From: Pseudomonadota bacterium
GTDB lineage: Bacteria > Pseudomonadota > Gammaproteobacteria > Burkholderiales > Ferrovaceae
NCBI GenBank assembly: GCA_021828575.1
Contig: JAJZEL010000110.1
Location: forward strand, 1-6,733
Reading direction: 5' to 3'
Length of the DNA stretch: 6,733 nt
The notes under the pieces were generated by a model that searched no databases, was not told where the DNA came from, and saw only the letters and a list, made by a program, of their open reading frames with translations. The position numbers and the translations under genes are program-made. Below are positions 1 through 5,771 of the stretch, piece by piece (position 1 is the stretch's first letter; each line of letters begins with the position of its first letter).

Positions 1-75
1 CGAACAGGGCCGTGAAACAGAACAGCGCCGATGATAGTGTGGATTCCCATGCGAAAGTAGGTCACCGCCAGACTC
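1..75 (+). rRNA. rrf: 5S ribosomal RNA, 3' part (5' end outside window)
   Basis: The first ~75 bases read as the 3' two thirds of a bacterial 5S rRNA. The stretches GCGCCGATGATAGTGTGGAT and CCCATGCGAAAGTAGGTCA are the conserved helix and loop region of 5S, followed by the closing 3' strand GCCAGAC. The GATAGTG and GAAAGTAGG wording resembles betaproteobacterial 5S genes as I remember them. The exact 3' end is uncertain by a few bases because the partner 5' strand lies outside the window. 5S is normally the last gene of an rRNA operon, and the terminator just downstream fits that. Confidence 0.93.
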
Positions 76-99
76 CCTATCTTCCCTTCACCGGGAACC

Positions 100-133
100 A
101 AAAACCACAGCCCCTTTCAAGGCTGTGGTTTTT
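100..133. terminator. Rho-independent terminator of the rRNA operon, probably bidirectional
   Basis: The arms at 100-112 and 121-133 are exact reverse complements (13 bp, core CCACAGCC/GGCTGTGG) around an 8-base loop. On the plus strand the stem runs into a T-rich tail (TTTTTTCTTTT). On the minus strand the opposite arm ends in TTTTT, so the same hairpin can end the convergent regulator gene, whose stop codon lies only 7 bases away. Confidence 0.9.
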
Positions 134-139
134 TCTTTT

Positions 140-820
140 CTAGCCCCCTTGCAAGGAAGCCATGAGGTCGGCAAATCGCTCTCCCTGAATGCGGATATGT
201 GCCCGAATGGCCTGGGCAGCCATGTCTTCATTCCCGGAAACGATGGCTTCCACGATGGACTGGTGTTCCTGATATGACTGTTCTGTTCGGCGTCTTACCC
301 GCAGTTGCAGGCGACGGTAGGGCCTGAGCCGCTTTTGCAACTGGCGGGCCTGTTCTTCAAGAAAACTGTTGTGCGATAGCTTGTACAACGTCTGATGAAA
401 GTGTTCGTTCAGGTAAAAGTACCGGTCGGGATCTCCGGCGTGGGAAGCGGCTTCACAGGCCACGTGGGCTGTCAGCAATGCCTGCCGCTCCCCGGAGTTG
501 GCCCGACGCGCTGCCAGACGCCCGCAATAGGCTTCCAGCTCAGCCATCACCTCAAACATTTCCAGTAACCGGTGCGGGTCAGCACGGGTCACGATGGCCC
601 CCCGTCTGGGCCTCAGCTCCACGAATCCTCCGCTGGCCAGCTGGATCAGGGCCTCGCGAATGGGCGTTCTGGACACCTGGAAGCGATTGGCAAGCATCAC
701 TTCATCCAGCTTGCTACCGGGAGGCAGGCGCTGGGTCACGATGTCTTCCTCGATGGTTTCCGCCAGCTGGTGAGACAGTGGCACATGCGGTGAGGGGGAT
801 GGTGGGGAAAGGGTATTCAT
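140..820 (-). CDS. mdcY: GntR-family (FCD subfamily) regulator, likely malonate-responsive repressor of the adjacent operon
   Basis: This 226-residue protein is the usual size for FCD-type GntR regulators. Residues ~16-79 form the winged helix-turn-helix, with the family signature LANRFQVSRTPIREAL at 43-58 and the wing RPRRGAIVTR at 70-79. Residues ~85-220 are the all-helical FCD ligand domain. His142 (in HFHQTLY), His186 (in EHQSIV) and His208 (in AHIRIQGE) sit where the metal-binding histidines lie. The usual Asp before FH is Asn138. The gene is divergent from a malonate uptake and decarboxylation operon, and a palindromic operator overlaps its own start. This matches what is known of MdcY (Acinetobacter) and MatR (Rhizobium), which are GntR repressors of malonate genes. 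The ATG at 820 was chosen although no clear Shine-Dalgarno precedes it; the transcript may have a very short leader. The family call is very secure. The malonate role and the symbol come from context and operator resemblance. Confidence 0.88.
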   Translation of the reverse strand: MNTLSPPSPSPHVPLSHQLAETIEEDIVTQRLPPGSKLDEVMLANRFQVSRTPIREALIQLASGGFVELRPRRGAIVTRADPHRLLEMFEVMAELEAYCGRLAARRANSGERQALLTAHVACEAASHAGDPDRYFYLNEHFHQTLYKLSHNSFLEEQARQLQKRLRPYRRLQLRVRRRTEQSYQEHQSIVEAIVSGNEDMAAQAIRAHIRIQGERFADLMASLQGG

Positions 821-833
821 CTTGTATACAAGA
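820..833. promoter_or_regulatory. Perfect 14-bp palindromic operator, probable binding site of the divergent GntR regulator
   Basis: TCTTGTATACAAGA is its own exact reverse complement. It lies in the divergent intergenic region and includes the first base of the regulator's start codon on the minus strand. From memory, the reported sites of MatR (TCTTGTA/TACACGA) and MdcY (a TTGTATACAA core) are nearly the same. A bound dimer here would block the regulator's own transcript and probably the plus-strand operon promoter, whose elements I cannot place with certainty. The palindrome is directly seen; the protein bound is inferred. Confidence 0.8.
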
Positions 834-843
834 ACTTTTAAAA

Positions 844-873
844 AGAATACAGCGATGGTAATCTCTGTTGCAA
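844..873 (-). promoter_or_regulatory. Possible promoter of the GntR-type regulator gene
   Basis: Read on the minus strand, TTGCAA (868-873) could be a -35 box and TATTCT (844-849) a -10 box, separated by 18 bases. Transcription would begin near 835-838, placing the palindrome at 820-833 directly in the leader, as expected for self-repression. Each box is an imperfect match to the sigma-70 consensus, so this is tentative. No comparably good pair was found for the plus-strand operon. TTGTAT (822-827) inside the operator with GAATAC (845-850) is the nearest candidate and is weak. Confidence 0.35.
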
Positions 874-888
874 CAGGAGGGTACCATC
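854..888 (+). promoter_or_regulatory. Inverted repeat enclosing the Shine-Dalgarno of the TRAP operon
   Basis: The outer arms GATGGTA (854-860) and TACCATC (882-888) are exact reverse complements. Inside them lies CTGTTGCAACAG (865-876), a perfect 12-bp palindrome with almost the same centre. The Shine-Dalgarno AGGAGG (875-880) lies between the inner palindrome and the right outer arm, and the ATG at 889 follows directly. As RNA this could fold into a hairpin that partly hides the ribosome binding site. As DNA it could be a second protein site. The symmetry is directly seen; either role is inferred. Confidence 0.5.
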
Positions 889-1914
889 ATGAACGAAAAT
901 CGCCGTCGCATGTTGCAGGCACTTGCAAGCGCACCCGTCATCGGTGCTTTGGGAAGTGTGCCGGAGGCTTGGGCAGCCACGGAGTTGCGCATATCGCACC
1001 AGTTTCCTGGAGGTAGCCTGACAGAAGGGGATTTCAGGGACCGGTTGTGTCGGCGCTTTGCCCAGGAACTGGATCGGCGAAGTCATGGTGCCCTCAAGGC
1101 CGTGGTCTATCCGGACTCATCGTTGATGAAAACCAATGCGCAATTCGATGCCATGCGCAAGGGTGCGCTCGACATGTCTCTGGTGCCCCTCAATTACGCC
1201 GGCGGCGAAGTGCCCGAAACCAACATTGGTCTGATGCCGGGTGTCGTCACCAGCTATGCACAAGGCACAGCCTTCAGAAATTCGGAGGCTGGCAAGTTGT
1301 TGGAAAACGTGTTGGCCTCAAAAGGTGTGTTGCTGATGAGTTGGATCTGGCAGGCAGGGGGGGTGGCCAGCCGGGAAAAACCTCTGGTAGAGCCTGAGGA
1401 TGCAAAAGGCATGAAAGTTCGCGGGGGCGGGCGTGAAATGGATACGGTGCTGAAGGCGGCCGGAGCAGCAGTACTGAATCTGCCTTCCAATGAAATTTAT
1501 GCAGCCGTGCAGACCGGAGCGCTGGATGCTGCCATGACCTCCAGCACCAGCCTGATTTCCTTCAGACTGGAGGAAGTGGCCAGACAACTGACCACGGGTC
1601 GTGGTCACGCCTACTGGTTCATGTTCGAACCCCTGATGATTTCACGTACCGTGTATGACCGGCTGGGCCACGATGAACAACAGCTCGTTATGGCAGTAGG
1701 GGCTGATATGGAAAAGTTTGCCCTGGATTCATGCAAGGCGGATGACGAGAAGGTGGCGCAGGTTTATATCAAGGCGGGTGGCCAGGCGCATGATCTGTCG
1801 GAGGCCACGGTTCGGCGCTGGCAGGACATTGCCCGGCGCACGGCATGGAAGGATTACGCAGCCCGCAATGCCTCCTGTGCTGCCATCATGAAGGCGGTGG
1901 AAAGGTCTTTGTGA
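889..1914 (+). CDS. dctP: TRAP transporter substrate-binding protein (DctP family), probably for malonate
   Basis: This is the periplasmic solute receptor of a TRAP transporter: 341 residues, normal for the family (~320-350). The ATG at 889 is preferred over an in-frame TTG at 868 because AGGAGG ends 8 bases before it. Residues 1-29 are a signal peptide with a basic start containing consecutive arginines (NRRRML), a hydrophobic stretch and a likely cut after AWA (Ala29). The arginine run could suit Tat export, but a Sec signal is equally possible. The mature part begins TELRISHQFP and carries DctP hallmarks: the FDAMRKGALDMSL segment (86-98), the EDAKGMKVRG strand (170-179) whose Arg178 matches the conserved arginine that binds the ligand carboxylate, and NEIYAAVQTGALDAA further on. 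The membrane subunits follow immediately. Malonate as ligand is inferred from the downstream mdc genes. Other small dicarboxylates remain possible. Confidence 0.9.
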   Translation: MNENRRRMLQALASAPVIGALGSVPEAWAATELRISHQFPGGSLTEGDFRDRLCRRFAQELDRRSHGALKAVVYPDSSLMKTNAQFDAMRKGALDMSLVPLNYAGGEVPETNIGLMPGVVTSYAQGTAFRNSEAGKLLENVLASKGVLLMSWIWQAGGVASREKPLVEPEDAKGMKVRGGGREMDTVLKAAGAAVLNLPSNEIYAAVQTGALDAAMTSSTSLISFRLEEVARQLTTGRGHAYWFMFEPLMISRTVYDRLGHDEQQLVMAVGADMEKFALDSCKADDEKVAQVYIKAGGQAHDLSEATVRRWQDIARRTAWKDYAARNASCAAIMKAVERSL

Positions 1915-2462
1915 TGCCCGGCAAGACGGATACCGGGCTGCCAGAAGTCGCCGGGCAGCCGGGGTTTCTTCTGCATGCAAATCGCCTTTTGGGGTTCATC
2001 AACCGTTTCGTGGCCTTTTGGTCCATGCTGGCTGTGGTGGTGGCCTGTCTGGTGCTGACCTACGGTGTGCTGATGCGCTACCTGTTTCGCGAACCCACCG
2101 ACTGGCAGGACGAGATGACCACGTTTTTACTGGTGGGTGCCGTGTTTCTCAGTGGGGCTTCGGTCCAGGCCCAGCGGGGCCATGTGTCCATTGATGCGCT
2201 GGCTGGCTATCTCACGGACCATGCCAATCGGTGGAGGATATGGTTCTGTGACCTGCTCTCCTTGCTGTTCTGCACATTCTTTTGCTGGAAGTCCTGGACG
2301 CTGCTCAATGAAGCCTGGTCAGAGGGCATGACCACGGATTCCACCTGGGCCCCACCCCTCTGGATTCCCTATGGGCTCATGGCCGTGGGCATGACACTGC
2401 TTTCCGTCCAGTTGCTGATGCAAGTCCTGTCAATACCATCATTCTCGGGGAGACAATCATGA
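1914..2462 (+). CDS. dctQ: TRAP transporter small membrane subunit (DctQ family)
   Basis: This small inner-membrane subunit, 182 residues, joins the large DctM channel subunit and is needed for sodium-driven uptake. Four hydrophobic segments are visible, roughly at residues 31-54, 66-85, 107-128 and 150-172. The family feature after the first helix is present: RYLF followed by TDWQDEMTTFLL, the W-x-D/E-E element. The ATG at 1914 shares one base with the dctP stop (TGATG), with GGAAAGG 8 bases upstream. GTG at 1911 is an alternative start. Frame-open sequence further upstream lies inside dctP and does not look like DctQ. The stop overlaps the dctM start by four bases (ATGA), suggesting coupled translation. 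The N-terminal ~25 residues are poorly conserved in type and probably cytoplasmic. Confidence 0.9.
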   Translation: MPGKTDTGLPEVAGQPGFLLHANRLLGFINRFVAFWSMLAVVVACLVLTYGVLMRYLFREPTDWQDEMTTFLLVGAVFLSGASVQAQRGHVSIDALAGYLTDHANRWRIWFCDLLSLLFCTFFCWKSWTLLNEAWSEGMTTDSTWAPPLWIPYGLMAVGMTLLSVQLLMQVLSIPSFSGRQS

Positions 2463-3796
2463 GCACTGGTTGGGTAGGGGTCCTGTATGCCCTGGGTACC
2501 CTGACCCTCATGTTGACCGGCATGCCCATTGCCTTCGCGCTGGGTGCCGTGGCCGTGGCGTTCATGTATTTCTTCATGCCCTTGTCGGCACTGGATACGG
2601 TGACCCAGAATGTCTATCAGGAAATGTCCAGTATCACCTTGCTGTCCATTCCGCTGTTCATCCTGAAAGGAGCCGCCATCGGAAAATCCCGGGCCGGCTC
2701 TGATCTCTATTCCGCCATCCATGCCTGGATGGGTCGGATTCCTGGAGGGCTGGGCATTGCCAATGTGCTGGCCTGTGGACTGTTTGCCGCCATGGCCGGT
2801 TCGAGTCCAGCCACCTGTTCGGCCATTGGCAGCGCGGGCATTCCCGAAATGAGAAACCGCGGGTATTCCTCTGGCTTTGCGGCAGGCCTGATTGCGGCTG
2901 GAGGAACCCTGGGCATCCTGTTACCACCCTCCATCACCATGATCCTTTATTCCGTGGCTGCAGAAGTGTCGCTGGGTCGGCTGTTCCTGGCGGCCGTAGT
3001 TCCCGGTCTGTTGCTGGTGCTGTTTTTTGCGATGTATGCAGCCTGGAACCATCGTCGGGAAGAGAGGCAGCGGCAAGGGCAGGTGGAAGCCCCTGAAGAC
3101 AAGAGTTCACGCTTGTCCTGGCGAGAGAAATGCCGCTTGTTGCCACGGGTGCTTCCGTTCGTGATTCTGCTGCTGGGCGTGATGGCAGCTCTCTACGGAG
3201 GGCTGGCCACTCCCTCTGAAACGGCGGGTCTGGGAGGAGTGTTGGCACTGTTGCTGGTGATCATTGTTTACCGGGCATGGCGTCCCAGTCAATTGTCGCC
3301 CATTCTGGCTTCCACGCTCAAGGAGTCCACCATGCTCATGTTCATCGTCGGCATGTCGCTCCTGTATTCCTATGTCATGAGTTATCTTCAGATCAGTCAG
3401 GACGCAGCCCAGTGGATCGTGGGCCTGGGTTTATCCAAATGGATGCTGTTGCTGACGGTTCTGGCTTTCGTCGTGGTCCTGGGTTTTTTCCTTCCTCCGG
3501 TGTCCATCATCCTGATGACGGCTCCCATCGTCCTGCCTCCATTGAAGGCAGCGGGTTTTGATCTGATCTGGTTTGGCGTCCTGATGACCATCGTCATGGA
3601 GATGGGGCTCATTCATCCGCCTGTGGGCCTCAATATTTTTGTGATACGCAATGTGGCACCTGATATTCCTCTGGGCACCATCGTGCGGGGCGTAGTGCCG
3701 TTCGTGGGCTTGATGATGCTGGTCCTGATGCTGCTGATGGTATTTCCCCATTGGGTGACCTGGTTGCCTGACCGGTTGATGGGAGGGCATCCGTGA
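2459..3796 (+). CDS. dctM: TRAP transporter large membrane subunit (DctM family)
   Basis: This is the ion-coupled transport subunit, 445 residues, close to the usual ~425-440, and hydrophobic almost throughout with about 11-12 membrane segments. Family motifs are in order: the SIPLFILKGAAIGKS region near residue 63, MAGSSPATCSAIGS (~113-126), GGTLGILLPPS (148-158), GLATPSETAGLGG (248-260) and GLIHPPVGLNIFVI (383-396). The two half-repeats of the DctM fold are separated by a charged stretch at ~198-225 (HRREERQRQGQ onward). That stretch is somewhat long and probably a cytoplasmic loop. The ATG at 2459 overlaps the dctQ stop as ATGA. With dctP and dctQ it completes the transporter. The end overlaps the mdcA start by four bases (GTGA), tying uptake and decarboxylation into one transcript. 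Confidence 0.94.
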   Translation: MSTGWVGVLYALGTLTLMLTGMPIAFALGAVAVAFMYFFMPLSALDTVTQNVYQEMSSITLLSIPLFILKGAAIGKSRAGSDLYSAIHAWMGRIPGGLGIANVLACGLFAAMAGSSPATCSAIGSAGIPEMRNRGYSSGFAAGLIAAGGTLGILLPPSITMILYSVAAEVSLGRLFLAAVVPGLLLVLFFAMYAAWNHRREERQRQGQVEAPEDKSSRLSWREKCRLLPRVLPFVILLLGVMAALYGGLATPSETAGLGGVLALLLVIIVYRAWRPSQLSPILASTLKESTMLMFIVGMSLLYSYVMSYLQISQDAAQWIVGLGLSKWMLLLTVLAFVVVLGFFLPPVSIILMTAPIVLPPLKAAGFDLIWFGVLMTIVMEMGLIHPPVGLNIFVIRNVAPDIPLGTIVRGVVPFVGLMMLVLMLLMVFPHWVTWLPDRLMGGHP

Positions 3797-5451
3797 ATGC
3801 AGATGGGCACAGGGCTTGGAACACACGAAAACTGGCGCGCCAGGAACGGCTGACCCGGGCGATACCGTTCACGCGTGGCAAGGAAGTCAGCCCGTCCCGG
3901 TTGGTGCCATTGCTGGAAGCGCTACTGGAACCGGGTGACCGGGTCTGCCTGGAAGGCAATAACCAGAAGCAGGCCGATTTTCTGGCAACGGCCCTCTGTG
4001 CCTGTTCTCCCGGTCAGGTGCATGATCTGCACCTGGTGCAATCCGTTCTGGCATTGCCTGAACATATGGACCTTTTCGAAAGGGGCATTGCACGTCGGCT
4101 GGATTTTTCCTTTTCCGGGCCACAGTCACGGCGGCTTGCGCGTCTTGTCCAGGCAAGGCAGATCGAAATCGGGGCCATTCACACTTATCTGGAGCTGTTC
4201 GGTCGCTATTTCATGGACCTGACGCCGGATGTCTGTCTCATTGCTGCGCAGGCGGTGGACGCCTCAGGCAATCTGTATCTGGGTCCCAATACGGAAGACA
4301 CCCCGGTGATCGTCGAGGCCACAGCTTTCAGGAATGGCGTCGTGCTGGCGCAGGTCAACGAACGGCTGGAACAGTTGCCGCGTGTGGACATTCCTGCCGA
4401 CTGGGTGGATTTTCACGTACTGGCACCCTCTCCCTGTCATGTGGAACCCTTGTTTACCCGGGATCCGGCACACATCACTGAAATCCAGGTGCTGATGGCC
4501 ATGATGGCGCTACGGGGTATCTATGCAGAATACGGGGTGGAACGGCTCAACCATGGCATTGGTTACGACACGGCCGCCATTGAACTCCTGTTGCCTACCT
4601 ACGGTGAAGCGCTGGGACTGAAGGGCCGGGTGGCACGGCACTGGGCCTTGAACCCGCATCCCACACTGATTCCTGCCATTGAATCGGGCTTTGTGGAAAG
4701 TGTCCATTCCTTTGGTTCGGAAGTGGGCATGGAGGCTTACGTGGCTGCACGCCCGGATGTGTTTTTTACGGGCCACGATGGTAGCCTGCGTTCAAACCGT
4801 GCCTTTTGCCAGGTGGCGGGACTGTACGCTTGTGACATGTTCATTGGCTCCACCCTGCAGATGGACCTGCAAGGCAACAGCTCGACGGCCACTCTGGGGC
4901 GAATTACGGGGTTTGGCGGTGCGCCCAACATGGGGTCGGATGCGCGGGGTCGTCGTCATGCCAGTGCGCCATGGCTGAAGGCGGGGCGTGAACGGGATGC
5001 GGCTTCGGAACACATGATCCAGGGCCGGAAGCTGGTGGTGCAAACCCTGGAGACCTGGCATTCGCCGGGACAGCCCGCCTTCGTGGAACGGCTGGATGCC
5101 TGGCAACTCCGGGATGACATGGGCATGGCACTGCCCCCCGTCATGATTTATGGTGACGATGTGAGTCATGTGGTGACGGAAGAGGGCATCGCCAACCTCC
5201 TGCTGTGCCGCACTCTGGAAGAGCGTGCCCAGGCCATTCGTGGAGTGGCTGGCTTCACTCCTGTGGGGTGTGCCCGTGATCATCGTGCGGTGGAAAACCT
5301 TCGGGACAGGGGCATCATTCGTCGTCCGGAAGATTTGGGCATTGACGTGCGGCAGGCTACGCGCGATTTGCTGGCCGCGCGTTCCGTCAAGGATCTGGTT
5401 CGGCTTTCCGGCGGCTTGTACCAGCCCCCCAAACAGTTCAGGAATTGGTGA
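3793..5451 (+). CDS. mdcA: Malonate decarboxylase alpha subunit (acetyl-S-ACP:malonate ACP transferase)
   Basis: MdcA exchanges acetate for malonate on the carrier subunit: acetyl-S-ACP + malonate gives malonyl-S-ACP + acetate, in the cytoplasm. The 552-residue length equals that of known MdcA (~550), and the sequence resembles the Klebsiella protein as I remember it along its whole length. Recognisable blocks are EGNNQKQADFL (54-64), IEIGAIHTYLELFGR, GPNTEDTP (164-171), a long conserved stretch covering LNHGIG, NPHPTLIPAIESG and DVFFTGHDGSLRSNR, GFGGAPNMG (ending at 381), VMIYGDDVSHV (around 453) and the C-terminal LSGGLYQPP. It belongs to the CoA-transferase-like superfamily. The start is GTG at 3793 with GGGAGGG 5 bases upstream, overlapping the dctM stop as GTGA. 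No upstream ATG is in frame. mdcC follows with no mdcB between. Confidence 0.97.
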   Translation: MNADGHRAWNTRKLARQERLTRAIPFTRGKEVSPSRLVPLLEALLEPGDRVCLEGNNQKQADFLATALCACSPGQVHDLHLVQSVLALPEHMDLFERGIARRLDFSFSGPQSRRLARLVQARQIEIGAIHTYLELFGRYFMDLTPDVCLIAAQAVDASGNLYLGPNTEDTPVIVEATAFRNGVVLAQVNERLEQLPRVDIPADWVDFHVLAPSPCHVEPLFTRDPAHITEIQVLMAMMALRGIYAEYGVERLNHGIGYDTAAIELLLPTYGEALGLKGRVARHWALNPHPTLIPAIESGFVESVHSFGSEVGMEAYVAARPDVFFTGHDGSLRSNRAFCQVAGLYACDMFIGSTLQMDLQGNSSTATLGRITGFGGAPNMGSDARGRRHASAPWLKAGRERDAASEHMIQGRKLVVQTLETWHSPGQPAFVERLDAWQLRDDMGMALPPVMIYGDDVSHVVTEEGIANLLLCRTLEERAQAIRGVAGFTPVGCARDHRAVENLRDRGIIRRPEDLGIDVRQATRDLLAARSVKDLVRLSGGLYQPPKQFRNW

Positions 5452-5456
5452 GTGCC

Positions 5457-5771
5457 ATGGAGTCCTTGCGATTTTCCCTTTGTTCCAGAGGCTCCTGTGC
5501 ACGGATGGAACATCCGGCGCTTTTTGGTGTGGTGGCTTCTGGAAACCTGGAAGTCCTGGTGGAATCAGGGTCGGACAAGACCCTTTGCGACTTTGAAGTG
5601 GACACCTCGGCCCATGGCTTTGCCCCAGTCTGGCAGGCCGTGCTTGAAGATTTTGTAACCCGGTACCCGGTGGGCGGTCTGAAGTTTTCCATTCATGATG
5701 CAGGAGCCACACCGGCCGTCGTTCACTTGCGCCTGGTTCAGGCCTTTCATTCGCTGGACAGCGGATCATGA
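5457..5771 (+). CDS. mdcC: Malonate decarboxylase delta subunit (acyl carrier protein)
   Basis: This small acyl carrier of the decarboxylase holds the acetyl or malonyl group as a thioester on a phosphoribosyl-dephospho-CoA prosthetic group. It is 104 residues from the ATG at 5457 (family ~100). The carrier motif is VVASGNLEVL. By alignment in the head with Klebsiella MdcC (VVGSGDMEVL, Ser25), Ser28 is the attachment site. The C-terminal half contains the family block KFSIHDAGATPAVVHLRLVQAF. The ATG at 5457 is chosen because MES matches the N-terminus of homologues. GTG 5448 (overlapping the mdcA stop) and TTG 5445, behind AGGAA at 5440-5444, are alternatives that would add three or four residues. 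The gap to mdcA is 5 bases, and the stop overlaps mdcD. To work it needs MdcB and MdcG for prosthetic group synthesis and attachment, and MdcH for malonyl priming. None of these is in the window. Confidence 0.94.
   Translation: MESLRFSLCSRGSCARMEHPALFGVVASGNLEVLVESGSDKTLCDFEVDTSAHGFAPVWQAVLEDFVTRYPVGGLKFSIHDAGATPAVVHLRLVQAFHSLDSGS

Noticed and set aside
835..845. CTTTTAAAAAG near-palindrome as a third operator
   Set aside because: It is a low-complexity A/T run of the kind common in promoters, and not a perfect dyad.
478..861. Plus-strand open frames opposite the GntR-type gene
   Set aside because: The minus-strand frame encodes a clear winged helix-turn-helix plus FCD protein. The opposite frames have shadow-like composition and no domain.
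868..888. Extension of the binding protein to an upstream in-frame TTG
   Set aside because: It would place the Shine-Dalgarno AGGAGG inside the coding sequence and add seven residues before a good signal peptide. The ATG at 889 has proper spacing.
1845..1913. Upstream extension of the small TRAP subunit to an ATG inside dctP
   Set aside because: The added residues are Cys/His-rich readthrough of dctP in another frame. ATG 1914 has a reasonable ribosome site and the typical 1-base overlap.
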